DNA of 64,000 nucleotides. Origin: Bradyrhizobium sp. B097 (GTDB lineage Bacteria > Pseudomonadota > Alphaproteobacteria > Rhizobiales > Xanthobacteraceae). The translations under genes and the position numbers were made by a program. Location: assembly GCF_038957035.1 (NCBI RefSeq), contig NZ_CP152412.1:4460501-4524500 (forward strand). The letters run 5' to 3'. The first letter of the stretch is position 1; every line of letters begins with the position of its first letter. Of this stretch, positions 10,604 to 19,870 are shown one piece after another. The notes beneath the pieces are model-generated. The model did no database searches, had not been told where the DNA came from, and saw only the letters and a list, made by a program, of their open reading frames with translations.

Positions 10604-11686
10604 TCAAGCCATCGCAGCGGCCGCAAGCGCCGGATAATCGGTGTAGCCGCGCGCCGTGCCGCCGAAGAATGTGGTGTGATCGGCGTCGTTCATCGGCGCG
10701 CCGGTCTTCAGCCGCGCGACGAAATCCGGGTTGGCGAGGACCAACCGTCCGTAGGCTTCGAGATCTGCGAGGCCCGATGCGAGATCGGCGCCGATCTGCT
10801 CGGCCGGATGACCGGGACGGTTCAGGATCAGTGTCCGCTTCCACAGCGCGCGCAAGTCGGCCACCAGGCGGTCGTCGCCGTTATGAAGGATGTGAAGGTA
10901 GGCAAGGCCAAGCTTGTCGAGTTCGGCGACCAAGTGACGGTACAGGGCAGCGCTAACCGCGCCCTCGTCGATGCCGCCGAGCGTTGTGCCGGGCGACAAA
11001 CGGATCGCCGTCCTGTCCGCACCGATCTCCGCTGCAATTGCGGTAGCGACCTCAATCGCAAAGCGCGCGCGGTTCTCGATCGAGCCGCCATATTGGTCGG
11101 TGCGCGTGTTGGCGCTTGGCGCGAGGAACTGCTGGATGAGATAACCATTCGCGCCATGGATCTCGACGCCGTCAGCACCAGCCTCGATGGCGGCGCGCGC
11201 CGCGTGACGGAAATCGGCGACCGTCTGGCGGATCTCTTCGATCGACAGCGCGCGCGGCACCGGAATGTCCTTCATCCCCGTCGCCGTGAACATCGGCGCT
11301 CCCGGGGCGATGGCGGACGGGGCAACGCCCTGACGATGATGCGGCGTATTGTCGGGGTGCGACATGCGTCCCGCATGCATCAGCTGGATGAAGATGTGGC
11401 CGCCCTTGTCATGCACCGCCGTCGTCACCTTCTTCCAGCCGGCGATGTGTGCGGCCGTGTAGATGCCGGGCGTGGCGAGATAGCCCTGGCCGTCATCGGA
11501 GGGCTGTGTGCCTTCGGTGACGATCAGGCCGACGCTGGCGCGCTGGGCGTAATATTCGGCCGCGAGGTCTCCGGGCGTGCCATCGAGTCCCGCGCGGCTT
11601 CGGGTCATCGGTGACATGACCAACCGGTTGGCCAGGGTGCTGCGTCCGACACGGACGGGCAGAAATCTTTGTGTGCCGAGTGCCAT
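10604..11686 (-). CDS. Old Yellow Enzyme family NADH:flavin oxidoreductase (alkene reductase)
   Basis: FMN-dependent ene-reductase of 360 aa, NemA/XenB-like, expected to reduce activated C=C bonds or nitro groups of electrophiles. Key segments are NRLVMSPMTRSRA at the FMN site, IQLMHAGRMSHPD, DGVEIHGANGYLIQQFL with the substrate-binding His-x-x-Asn pair (HGAN), and YGGSIENRARFAIEV. The C-terminal FMN phosphate site sits in ILNRPGHPAEQIGADLASG. Divergent from a LysR regulator across 142 nt, the classic arrangement for an inducible reductase. The exact substrate cannot be read from sequence. Confidence 0.92.
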   Translation of the reverse strand: MALGTQRFLPVRVGRSTLANRLVMSPMTRSRAGLDGTPGDLAAEYYAQRASVGLIVTEGTQPSDDGQGYLATPGIYTAAHIAGWKKVTTAVHDKGGHIFIQLMHAGRMSHPDNTPHHRQGVAPSAIAPGAPMFTATGMKDIPVPRALSIEEIRQTVADFRHAARAAIEAGADGVEIHGANGYLIQQFLAPSANTRTDQYGGSIENRARFAIEVATAIAAEIGADRTAIRLSPGTTLGGIDEGAVSAALYRHLVAELDKLGLAYLHILHNGDDRLVADLRALWKRTLILNRPGHPAEQIGADLASGLADLEAYGRLVLANPDFVARLKTGAPMNDADHTTFFGGTARGYTDYPALAAAAMA

Positions 11687-11802
11687 TTTGTGGGTTCCCT
11701 ATCTTGGCTCCAGACGCCTCGCTGCGAGCAGGAGGTCGCCCTTCAAGGGCAGAAGTAGGATTTGGTTGTATCGGCGGTAGCCACTATATGCTGATACTAT
11801 CC

Positions 11803-11817
11803 ATCGGACCAGCCGAT
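11803..11817. promoter_or_regulatory. Possible LysR operator dyad in the OYE/lysR intergenic region
   Basis: The interrupted inverted repeat atcgg-accag-ccgat sits 12 nt upstream of the LysR start codon between two divergent genes. Its size and central spacing fit a LysR-type half-site pair (T-N11-A like). Position and symmetry are observed; function is inferred. Confidence 0.35.
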
Positions 11818-11828
11818 ATGAGGCCACA

Positions 11829-12884
11829 ATGCTTGAGAGCGTATCGTTCGACCAGCTGCGGATGTTCGTGGCCGCTGCCGATGAGGGCAGCTTCTCGGCC
11901 GCAGCACGTCGCGTCCAGCGAACCCAATCGGCGGTCAGTGAGGCAATCCTGAACCTGGAGGCCCATCTCGGCGTCGCCTTGTTCGACCGCGCGGGCCGCT
12001 ATCCGAAGCTGACAACGGAAGGCGTCATCCTGCTGGCGGACGCGCGGACGGTCATGAGCGACGTCGACGCCATGAAGGCGCGCGCGAAAGGCATCGCCGG
12101 CGGGCTCGAGGCCGAGTTGACGGCGGTCGTGGACGTATTTCTCCCGATCGAGGCCGTCGCCGCTTTTGCCCGGCAGTTTCGGGTCCAGTTTCCGGCAACG
12201 CCGCTGCGGCTCTACGTCGAAGCGCTGGGAGGCGCGGTGCAACCGGTGATCGACGGACGCGTGAGCGTCGGGATCGTGGGTTCGCTGCCGTCGCTTCCGA
12301 CCGGCCTGGTCAAGGAGCGCGTGGCCAGCATCAAGTTCATGTTCGTGGTTGCTTCGAACCACCCGCTTGCCTCCTATCGGGGTGCCATTCCGAAAGAGGA
12401 GCTGGCGCGACATGTGCAGCTCGTGCTGACCGATCGCTCAACGCTTTCGCAGGGCCGCGAGATCGGCGTGATGTCTCCTTCGACCTGGCGCCTGGCGGAT
12501 CTGTTCGCCAAGCACGCGTTTCTCCTCAACGGCCTCGGATGGGGAGGCATGCCCTATCATACCGTGGCAAACGACATCGCCGCGGGGCGGCTGGTCGAAC
12601 TCGCAATCGAGGAGGCGCCGCCCGGAGGACTGCCGCTGCCGATGTTCGCGGCCTACCGGGCTGCCGAGCCGCCGGGACCCGCTGCGCGATGGATGATCGA
12701 ATTCTTCAAGAACTGCCGGGGCGGCGAGTGCTCAAATGAGATGGTGCAGGCTGCCGCAAGCCGCACCTCTTCATCGGGCACTGCGGATGGCGCTCACAGA
12801 TCTGCCGCGCGGGGTGGCAAGATGCGCGCTATTGCGGGCAGCCCGACGTCTGATCGCCCTCGCGGACCATCGGCTTGCCGTTGA
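11829..12884 (+). CDS. LysR-family transcriptional regulator with unusual C-terminal extension
   Basis: Regulator of 351 aa. Residues 1-60 form the LysR winged helix (FDQLRMFVAAADEGSFSAAA, RVQRTQSAVSEAILNLE), and about residues 88-295 form the periplasmic-binding-like effector domain. Divergent from the Old Yellow Enzyme gene, its likely target. LysR proteins usually end near residue 300. Here the family-like sequence stops around FFKNCRGGECS, and some 50 low-complexity Ser/Ala/Arg residues follow. The extension runs 56 nt into the convergent PAAR gene. A late frameshift or loss of the original stop would explain it. Confidence 0.88.
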   Translation: MLESVSFDQLRMFVAAADEGSFSAAARRVQRTQSAVSEAILNLEAHLGVALFDRAGRYPKLTTEGVILLADARTVMSDVDAMKARAKGIAGGLEAELTAVVDVFLPIEAVAAFARQFRVQFPATPLRLYVEALGGAVQPVIDGRVSVGIVGSLPSLPTGLVKERVASIKFMFVVASNHPLASYRGAIPKEELARHVQLVLTDRSTLSQGREIGVMSPSTWRLADLFAKHAFLLNGLGWGGMPYHTVANDIAAGRLVELAIEEAPPGGLPLPMFAAYRAAEPPGPAARWMIEFFKNCRGGECSNEMVQAAASRTSSSGTADGAHRSAARGGKMRAIAGSPTSDRPRGPSACR

Positions 12885-13164
12885 TGAAGACGCCGTGGCT
12901 GCCGGAGGTCGTCTTGCCGCCGCAATGCGTGCGATCGCCCATCACCACGGCCGGCTTGCCGTTGATCAGGACATTGGGCACGCCTTCGACGAGCGGGCCG
13001 CCATTGCTGGTGGTGTCGCCGCTGCGCGCGGCCGGCTTGCCATTGACGGTGACGCCGGCGGCGCCGCCGGTGACGACCCCGGGCTGGCTGCTGGTCTGGG
13101 CGTGCGCCAGGCTCGACATCGCCGACAGGGCGGCCACAGCTCCGATCACAACCGAGATGCGCAT
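12829..13164 (-). CDS. Exported PAAR-domain protein
   Basis: A 111-aa protein with a clear Sec signal peptide (MRISVVIGAVAALSAMSSLA, cleavage after AHA) followed by PAAR-like repeats: VTVNGKPAARSGDTT, VLINGKPAVVMGDRTHCGG and VFINGKPMVREGDQTSGC. PAAR repeats form the pointed tip of type VI secretion spikes, but those proteins normally lack signal peptides and sit next to vgrG; no T6SS gene is present in this window. It may be a periplasmic or outer-surface protein that uses the fold differently. Its 3' end overlaps the extended 3' end of lysR on the opposite strand. Confidence 0.85.
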   Translation of the reverse strand: MRISVVIGAVAALSAMSSLAHAQTSSQPGVVTGGAAGVTVNGKPAARSGDTTSNGGPLVEGVPNVLINGKPAVVMGDRTHCGGKTTSGSHGVFINGKPMVREGDQTSGCPQ

Positions 13165-13343
13165 TTCGTTCCTTTTTGTCGTTCCTCTTGGGAATCTGTT
13201 CCGCGGCAGTCTATAGGGGCGGTTGGGGCAGGATTGTGATAGCAGGGCGCACCCACGGCGTCAGCGCAACCCCCTCATCGTGCAGGATGGCTTGATCCCT
13301 CCGGCGCGGGATTGCATGGTCGCCGGCAAAAGGATGCAGCATT

Positions 13344-14201
13344 TTGACCAATCAGGTTTCCGCGCCAGCCGCCGCGCCGATCGTTGCCGTCGGATCGGCG
13401 AAATTCGGCAACGCCTTGCCGATCTCGATCATCGCCGGTCCCTGCCAGCTCGAGAGCCGCGCGCACGCGCTCGAAGTGGCGTCCGCGCTGAAGGAGATCG
13501 CGGCGAGGCTCAAGATCGGCCTGGTGTACAAGACCTCGTTCGACAAGGCGAACCGCACCAGCGCGTCGGCCGCGCGCGGCATCGGGCTGAAGCAGGCGCT
13601 GCCGATCTTCGCCGAGATCCGTTCTTCGCTCGGGCTGCCCGTGCTGACCGACGTGCATGAACCCGACCAGTGCGCTGAGGCGGCGCAGGCGGTCGACGTG
13701 CTGCAGATCCCGGCGTTCTTGTGCCGGCAGACGGATCTCCTGCTGGCTGCGGCCGCGACCGGCAAGGTCGTCAACGTCAAGAAGGGCCAGTTCCTGGCGC
13801 CGTGGGACATGACAAATGTGGTCAGCAAGATCACTGGCGCCGGCAATGCCAATGTGCTGGTCACCGAGCGCGGCGCGTCGTTCGGCTACAACACGCTGGT
13901 GTCAGACATGCGCGCGCTGCCGATCCTTTCGCGCACCACCGGCTCGCCTGTGATCTTCGACGCCACCCATTCGGTGCAGCAGCCGGGCGGCAAGGGGACT
14001 TCGTCGGGCGGCGAGCGCGAATTCGTGCCGGTGCTGGCGCGCGCCGCGGTCGCGGTCGGCGTTGCCGGCGTGTTCATCGAGACCCATCCCGATCCGGATC
14101 ATGCGCCGTCCGACGGTCCCAACATGGTGCCGCTCCGCGACTTCGAATCCCTCGTCAAGCGGCTGATGCAGTTCGACGCGCTCGCCAAGACGGCAGCCTG
14201 A
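13344..14201 (+). CDS. kdsA: 3-deoxy-8-phosphooctulonate (KDO-8-P) synthase
   Basis: Condenses arabinose-5-phosphate and PEP to KDO-8-phosphate for lipopolysaccharide inner core. The 285-aa protein shows [46 protein letters not shown] and [14 protein letters not shown], all KdsA signatures. The start is a TTG at 13344: no ATG or GTG in this frame gives a full-length protein, and TTG precedes the first residues typical of the rhizobial enzyme. An MFS gene starts 15 nt after the stop, so the two probably share a transcript. WDMTN has Asp rather than Cys/Asn variation, and the metal type cannot be decided by eye. Confidence 0.96.
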   Translation: MTNQVSAPAAAPIVAVGSAKFGNALPISIIAGPCQLESRAHALEVASALKEIAARLKIGLVYKTSFDKANRTSASAARGIGLKQALPIFAEIRSSLGLPVLTDVHEPDQCAEAAQAVDVLQIPAFLCRQTDLLLAAAATGKVVNVKKGQFLAPWDMTNVVSKITGAGNANVLVTERGASFGYNTLVSDMRALPILSRTTGSPVIFDATHSVQQPGGKGTSSGGEREFVPVLARAAVAVGVAGVFIETHPDPDHAPSDGPNMVPLRDFESLVKRLMQFDALAKTAA

Positions 14202-14216
14202 TCGGCGGACAACGAC

Positions 14217-15425
14217 ATGACCGCAACGAGCGGCATGCCGCCGGCCCTCAACGTCATCACGCTGGCGACCTTCGCGGCGAGCCTGTCGGTGCGCGCACTC
14301 GATCCGGTGCTGCCGCATGTCGCGGAGGATTTCGGCGTCAGCATCGCGACCGCGGCGAGCTTTGCCGCGGTGTTCGCCTTCACCTTTGCCGCAGTCCAGC
14401 CGGCGATCGGCGCCGCCGCCGATTTGTTCGGCAAGGCGCGGCTGATGACGATCTGCCTTGGGCTGCTCGGCGTCGCCAACATCCTCGGCGCGCTCTCGAC
14501 CTCGTTTCCGATGCTGTTCGTGACCCGCATCCTCGCCGGCATCGGCTCGGGCGGGGTGTTTCCGGTGGCGCTCTCGCTGACCAGCGATCTCGTCGGTCCC
14601 GACAAGCGGCAGCTTGCGATCGGGCGAACGCTCGCGGGCTCGATGACCGGCAACCTGCTCGGCGCCACGGCCTCCGGTCTGATCGGCGATTTCCTCGGCT
14701 GGCGCGGTGTGCTCGCGGTGCTCGGCGGCCTCGTGATCATCGTTGCACTGGCGGTTGCGGCCGGCTTCCGCGGCGCTGCGTTGAACCGTCCGCCGCGCAC
14801 CAGCCTCAAGGCGCTTCGCCACGGCTATCGCACCATCTTCACCAATCCGAACGCGCGGATCTGCTATTCGGCGGTCTTCATCGAAGGCTGCTGCGTGCTC
14901 GGGCTGTTTCCCTTCATCGCCTCGTTCCTGTTCGAGCTCGGCGAGACCTCGCTCTCGATCGCCGGCATCGTGATCGCCGGCTTTGCGATCGGCGGATTGC
15001 TCTACACGCTGACGGTGGCGCGCCTGCTGCCGTTGATCGGCGTGAGGGGCATGATGGTCGTCGGCGCAACGCTGGTCGGCATCCAGCTTGTCGGCGTCGC
15101 CTTCGGGCCGCTCTGGAAGCTGCAGATGGCGGGCCTCCTCGTGATGGGCCTCGGCTTCTACATGATCCATGGCTGCCTGCAGGTGTTCGCCAGCGAATTG
15201 TCGGTCGAGGCGCGCGCCACCGCGCTGTCGCTGCACTCGTTCTTCTTCTTCATGGGCCAGACCGTCGGCCCGATCGCCTATGGCTTCGGCCTGCAACATG
15301 CCGGCAAGACCGCGACGCTCGTCTCCGCTGCCGCCGTGATGGTCGTGCTCGGCTTCATCTGCACGAGATTCCTGAAGCAGCGGCGTCCGGCCGACGCCGA
15401 CCTGCGCCCGGACGTCGAGCCCTAA
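14217..15425 (+). CDS. MFS transporter
   Basis: Major facilitator superfamily permease of 402 aa with about 12 hydrophobic helices. Motif A-like loops are seen after TM2 (GAAADLFGKARLM), and a long central loop follows TM6 (around LNRPPRTSLKALRHGYR). The composition resembles the drug/arabinose-efflux group of DHA1-like exporters. It lies 15 nt after kdsA on the same strand. The substrate is unknown; the kdsA link does not define one. A 16-bp sequence repeated 1.5 kb away begins at the base after its stop codon. Confidence 0.9.
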   Translation: MTATSGMPPALNVITLATFAASLSVRALDPVLPHVAEDFGVSIATAASFAAVFAFTFAAVQPAIGAAADLFGKARLMTICLGLLGVANILGALSTSFPMLFVTRILAGIGSGGVFPVALSLTSDLVGPDKRQLAIGRTLAGSMTGNLLGATASGLIGDFLGWRGVLAVLGGLVIIVALAVAAGFRGAALNRPPRTSLKALRHGYRTIFTNPNARICYSAVFIEGCCVLGLFPFIASFLFELGETSLSIAGIVIAGFAIGGLLYTLTVARLLPLIGVRGMMVVGATLVGIQLVGVAFGPLWKLQMAGLLVMGLGFYMIHGCLQVFASELSVEARATALSLHSFFFFMGQTVGPIAYGFGLQHAGKTATLVSAAAVMVVLGFICTRFLKQRRPADADLRPDVEP

Positions 15426-15441
15426 CGATCCCTCAGGTCAT
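15426..15441 (+). repeat. Direct repeat, left copy, at the edge of an accessory patch
   Basis: The sequence cgatccctcaggtcat starts immediately after the MFS stop codon and recurs in the same orientation at 16925-16940. Between the copies lie three tiny Cys-rich ORFs and a gene remnant. A single 16-mer pair in 64 kb is not improbable by chance, so significance rests on the context. Confidence 0.4.
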
Positions 15442-15818
15442 GGACACACAGCATCAAGGCATTGTGTCGCTCAGTCGCCTTAGTGCTCGCTATTCAAACA
15501 AGATGCGCGTACCGTGGATTATGACCGTGCTTCCAGCGCGGCCTCTAACGGTGACCGAGGGTAACGAACGCTCCCGCCGTGGCGATGAAGGAGCGTGCCC
15601 GTTGTCCGGACGTCGCTTGACCGACTGAATTGTGCCGCCGGTCATCGTGCCGCTGTTTCTTCTGCTCTGCTTGGTCGCTGTGGTCGTCTGGCGTGGTTAG
15701 CGCGCCGGAGCTGCAATGTCTCGTCAGTGGCAACAATCAGCCCCACCATTAACGTGATCATGGCAAAGCTCGACACCGAAGCCTGATCAACGTCGCTCCA
15801 ACGAGGCAATTTTGACCC
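15442..15818. other. 377-bp stretch without a recognisable gene
   Basis: Lies between the MFS gene and the first Cys-rich ORF. I see no ORF with convincing protein character on either strand, no tRNA and no strong terminator; only an imperfect hairpin gacaca...tgtgtc near 15443-15466. The base composition is more mixed than in flanking core genes, in keeping with non-coding or decayed DNA. Confidence 0.5.
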
Positions 15819-16025
15819 ATGGTCGCGCGCGATAGTTGGACCGTAGACCTGGAGTGCCCGCGCTGCGGGAGCATCGACGTAGCTATTCTGTCTCAGGCGG
15901 ATGGCTATGCCTATGTGAGAGGCGAGAGCGGTACGCGCGCTGACCATGTGCCAGCCGGCTTCGCTTGCATTGATCCGGAGATCTGCTGCTTTCAGTGTTT
16001 GAAATGCCAGGTGCGGATACCGTGA
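15819..16025 (+). CDS. Small Cys-rich hypothetical protein (possible zinc ribbon)
   Basis: Open frame of 68 aa starting MVARDSWTVDLECPRCGS and carrying a second knuckle, CCFQCLKCQVRIP, at the C-terminus. The C-x2-C (CPRC) and C-x2-C (CLKC) spacing would suit a zinc ribbon. It is the first of three consecutive short Cys-rich ORFs on this strand. I do not recognise a named family. The Cys pattern supports it being a real gene; no convincing Shine-Dalgarno is visible, so the start is uncertain. Confidence 0.5.
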   Translation: MVARDSWTVDLECPRCGSIDVAILSQADGYAYVRGESGTRADHVPAGFACIDPEICCFQCLKCQVRIP

Positions 16026-16248
16026 CATCGAATGTCGCCGCATAGAGGCTTCAATGGTGGTGTTGGCCTCGAAAAAAAACAACCGTCAGTGTTCAGACGG
16101 GATGTCCGCCGCATCGCATTTGATCGTGGCCCTATCGCTGCCAGGCGGATCGGCGTATGCTTTCCGCATCGCCGCCCGGCCCGTGGCTTCTATCGGTGAT
16201 GAGAACGCCGGTTGCGCTTTCGCCCCACTCAGGGAGCAGCGCAGCCAA

Positions 16249-16443
16249 ATGATCAGTTTACCCCAAATTTCAGTGTATTTTTCCTGCGAGAGCTGTGGTG
16301 CCACATATGAGGCCTCACAGGATCGCAATGATCGCAGTGGAAAGTTTCACTGCGTTCACTGCGCCAGATTGGTGCATCAATGGTCGGGCACCTTTAGCTA
16401 TTTGGGTTGGCGATTGTTCCGGACGTCCGCCCAGCTGTCATGA
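16249..16443 (+). CDS. Small zinc-finger-like hypothetical protein
   Basis: A 64-aa protein, MISLPQISVYFSCESCGATY followed later by KFHCVHCARLVHQW. Two C-x2-C knuckles (CESC, CVHC), about 20 residues apart, resemble the short zinc ribbons found at the N-termini of many proteobacterial proteins. The ATG at 16249 is preceded by aggga at a rather long spacing of 12 nt; an earlier in-frame GTG at 16054 gives an unlikely N-terminus. The stop overlaps the next gene's start (ATGA), so the two are probably translationally coupled. Confidence 0.55.
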   Translation: MISLPQISVYFSCESCGATYEASQDRNDRSGKFHCVHCARLVHQWSGTFSYLGWRLFRTSAQLS

Positions 16444-16634
16444 TCGGTCATTGCATCCTTTGTGATGACACGCGCTGGGTCTGTGAGAGTCACGAGGATC
16501 AGCCATGGACAGGTCCCGACGCCTGCACGTGTTGCGGGGCCGGGTCGCCATGTCCTCATTGCAATAGGCCTGAAGGCGAGGCGCGGCTGCCGCGAGGCTT
16601 TCGCAACATGTTCGACAACGGAGCCGAGTCATGA
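16440..16634 (+). CDS. Small Cys/Trp-rich hypothetical protein
   Basis: A 64-aa protein starting MIGHCILCDDTRWVCESHED, then PWTGPDACTCCGAGSPCPHC and an acidic/basic tail FRNMFDNGAES. Eight cysteines in paired C-x2-C arrangements imply metal binding. I recall very similar short proteins (C-xx-CDDTGWVC...PW...C..CGGAG.PCP.CN) as recurrent hypotheticals in Bradyrhizobium, so this is probably a conserved family of unknown role. The start is fixed by the ATGA overlap with the preceding ORF. Confidence 0.65.
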   Translation: MIGHCILCDDTRWVCESHEDQPWTGPDACTCCGAGSPCPHCNRPEGEARLPRGFRNMFDNGAES

Positions 16635-16725
16635 CAGGCCGTACATCCTGATCCCTCGCGCATTGATCACATGTCGAACCGCGGCACCCAATTGGCGTCC
16701 AGGTGACGCCGGCGCGCAATCGCCA

Positions 16726-16950
16726 CTATTGGTTAGCCGTCACCTGCCGGAGGTGCATGGTGTGCATGCCCATCGCGGCAAAGATCGCCGAAAGGTCGCC
16801 GGTCGGATGATCGCCGTTGAGGAACTGGACCATGGTCGCACCGCCCGGATTGACCGGGTTGGTGAAGCTTAGGAACACCTTGTCGCCCTTGAACGCGACG
16901 TCGTCATAGCCACGGCTGGCCTGGCGATCCCTCAGGTCATCTCGGCCCGC
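16726..16950 (-). pseudogene. Remnant of a secreted beta-propeller-like gene
   Basis: Reading the minus strand from 16950 gives about 74 codons without a start at the head: DDLRDRQASRGYDDVAFKGD, then KVFLSFTNPVNPGGATMVQF and LNGDHP, ending LRQVTANQ and a TAG. The first 50 residues look like the interior of a longer beta-rich protein; the last 20 do not, which suggests a frameshift near the end. The upstream frame is closed by TAA at 16951-16953. The right copy of the 16-bp direct repeat lies inside it. Parent family uncertain. Confidence 0.4.
16925..16940 (+). repeat. Direct repeat, right copy
   Basis: Second copy of cgatccctcaggtcat, in the same orientation as 15426-15441 and 1,499 bp away. 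It lies inside the gene remnant at 16726-16950. The identity stops sharply at both ends. Confidence 0.4.
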
Positions 16951-16965
16951 TTATTCCCACAACCG

Positions 16966-17262
16966 CTATTTCAGGGATGAGACGACCGGACCCGCAACCG
17001 GATCGGTTAGGCCGAGACCGTTGCCGAGGTCCTCGAGCGTGTCGCGAAAAGAATTCAGAGTGGAAATCATGGCTGGCCGCGCCGCGATGCACGCGTCCAT
17101 ATCTTGCCACTCGGCGATCATGCAGTAGGAACGGTCACCGGTTTTGATGATGCTGGCATGCAATAAACCCGGCCAGGTTGCTCCAATTGTCTTGTGAGCG
17201 TCCAGGAACTCTTGATCGCGCCCCGGCTTCACTCGAAAACGCACTGCATTGAAAGCGGTCAC
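16966..17262 (-). CDS. Antibiotic-biosynthesis-monooxygenase-like (ABM) ferredoxin-fold protein
   Basis: A 98-aa protein with the dimeric alpha/beta-barrel pattern: FNAVRFRVKPGRDQEFLDAH, then SYCMIAEWQDMDACIAARP and STLNSFRDTLEDLGNGLG. Such proteins include small monooxygenases and many with no known activity; the conserved region FRDTLEDLG...G.TDPV.G is common in rhizobial paralogues. It is a single gene with no obvious operon partner. The start at 17262 (MTAFNAVRF) is the only ATG that gives the first beta strand. Confidence 0.7.
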   Translation of the reverse strand: MTAFNAVRFRVKPGRDQEFLDAHKTIGATWPGLLHASIIKTGDRSYCMIAEWQDMDACIAARPAMISTLNSFRDTLEDLGNGLGLTDPVAGPVVSSLK

Positions 17263-17380
17263 CGTCTTCTCCCAAAGCGCTGAGACGTTCCCGTAGAGGA
17301 AGCGCGCTTACGTGGTCGCGCAGGTTGAAAGCGGATGCATTCGCTTCAGCTTCGTGGCGGTCACAGACCGATTGGCCCGC

Positions 17381-17554
17381 CTACTGGGTCTTTATCATCT
17401 TCGCCAATTCATGGCGCAATTCTGGACTATCTTGATGGCCATGCACCGCGACAGCGTGTTGTACCGCTGCTTCCAGAAGCTCCTTTTGAGTGTCAGCTGA
17501 AATCGCGATCGTGCAGTTCATCTCACTTGGGTATTCTCGGCAATCCACAAACAT
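17381..17554 (-). CDS. DUF1059 family small protein
   Basis: A 57-aa protein matching the DUF1059 pattern: MFVDCREYPSEMNCTIAISA, then ELLEAAVQHAVAVHGHQDSP and an ending ELAKMIKTQ. The DCREY...C...I and HAV..HGH..SPEL motifs are the recognisable core. DUF1059 proteins are predicted cytosolic and their function is unknown. I prefer the ATG at 17554, since an upstream ATG at 17614 adds 20 residues that do not belong to the family. The flanking DNA is non-coding. Confidence 0.7.
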   Translation of the reverse strand: MFVDCREYPSEMNCTIAISADTQKELLEAAVQHAVAVHGHQDSPELRHELAKMIKTQ

Positions 17555-17880
17555 TCTACCCAAATCTGCCTCCGTCAATACGAGTATACTATTGCCGTGC
17601 TGAACTACTCCCACTCACGATAATGCCCGCGTCTGCTCACTATGCCTGACTTCTTCAAATGATAGCTCATGACCGGCCAGCTTACCCGCCGCCGACAATG
17701 AGCGTGTCGATCGTCCTCGATCATGGTCGCTTCAACCACACGAGAGCAGGCATGCTCGAACATATGATACATCAAAGGGAACACCCATGTCAGTTCCTGG
17801 CCAAAGGCCGATAGGCATGTTGGCTTCCGCGCCGGTTTCCGAGGATCCGCGGATGTGGCGAACTGAAGGGGGTACCCGAC
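17555..17880. other. 326-bp stretch without a convincing gene
   Basis: Upstream of the DUF1059 gene and downstream of queF. Short open frames exist on both strands, but none has a Shine-Dalgarno plus protein-like composition. No terminator or repeat copy is visible. It belongs to the accessory patch that begins after the MFS gene. Confidence 0.5.
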
Positions 17881-18357
17881 CTAACCCCGCCCGCGATAAG
17901 TCGCGACGCCCTGATCGGGAACCCAGAGGCCCTTCGGCAGCCGGCCGGTCTGGAAGAACACGTCGATCGGAATGCCGCCGCGCGGATACCAGTAGCCGCC
18001 GATGCGCAGCCATTTCGGCTTGATCTCGTCTGATATCCGCCGGCCGATCATGACCGTGCAATCCTCATGGAATGCGCCGTGGTTGCGGAAGCTCGCGGCG
18101 AACAGCTTCAGCGATTTGGATTCCAGGAGCCAGCGGCCCGGCACATAGTCGATCACCAGATGCGCGAAATCCGGTTGGCCCGTCACCGGGCAGATCGAGG
18201 TGAATTCCGGCACCGTGAAGCGTACCAGATAATCGGTACCAGCCTGCGGATTGGGCACGCGGTCAAGCTGCGCCTTTTCCGGCGCGTCGGGCCATTCCAC
18301 CGCACGGCCGAGTTGCAGGCCGGGGGAGGTCGTTGATTTGCTGGATTTCTTCGCCAT
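17881..18357 (-). CDS. queF: NADPH-dependent 7-cyano-7-deazaguanine reductase (type I)
   Basis: Reduces preQ0 to preQ1 in queuosine tRNA modification. The 158-aa protein has the QueF signature [20 protein letters not shown] with nucleophile Cys56 and Asp63, and [20 protein letters not shown] with the substrate-specificity Glu and catalytic His97. The length fits the unimodular type I enzyme. The start at 18357 ([11 protein letters not shown]) is chosen because the frame upstream runs through a dispersed palindromic repeat (18383-18430). No queC, D or E gene is near, so it is a stand-alone queuosine gene here. No preQ1 riboswitch was recognised upstream. Confidence 0.95.
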   Translation of the reverse strand: MAKKSSKSTTSPGLQLGRAVEWPDAPEKAQLDRVPNPQAGTDYLVRFTVPEFTSICPVTGQPDFAHLVIDYVPGRWLLESKSLKLFAASFRNHGAFHEDCTVMIGRRISDEIKPKWLRIGGYWYPRGGIPIDVFFQTGRLPKGLWVPDQGVATYRGRG

Positions 18358-18382
18358 TCGGGGTCTCCGTGGGGGTCTCATA

Positions 18383-18430
18383 GAGCATGATCCGGAAAAG
18401 TGGAAACCGGTTTTCCGAAAGATCATGCTC
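18383..18430. repeat. Palindromic repeat, family F
   Basis: Arms gagcatgatccggaaaa and ttttccgaaagatcatgctc enclose gtggaaaccgg. This near-perfect palindrome is of a type I recognise as common upstream of genes in Bradyrhizobium. It lies between divergent queF and eno, 26 nt upstream of queF. Only one copy is present in the window. Confidence 0.7.
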
Positions 18431-18496
18431 AAACAAGGACTCCCTATGATCGGGCGTCCGTCACCCGGCCTTTTCCCCCTCGATGCATTGCGCTAG

Positions 18497-19822
<1,326 letters not shown>

Positions 19823-19870
19823 CGCCCCAACTGATCGGGACTGAACAAGACGCAAAAAAGGGAGGTCGGG

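Noticed and set aside
13721..15628. A 635-codon open frame overlapping kdsA and the MFS gene
   Set aside because: Out-of-frame shadow of two well-supported genes, with arginine-rich low-complexity sequence.
17732..18061. Open frame opposite queF and extending into the flanking DNA
   Set aside because: Overlaps queF in antisense and has no protein-like features.
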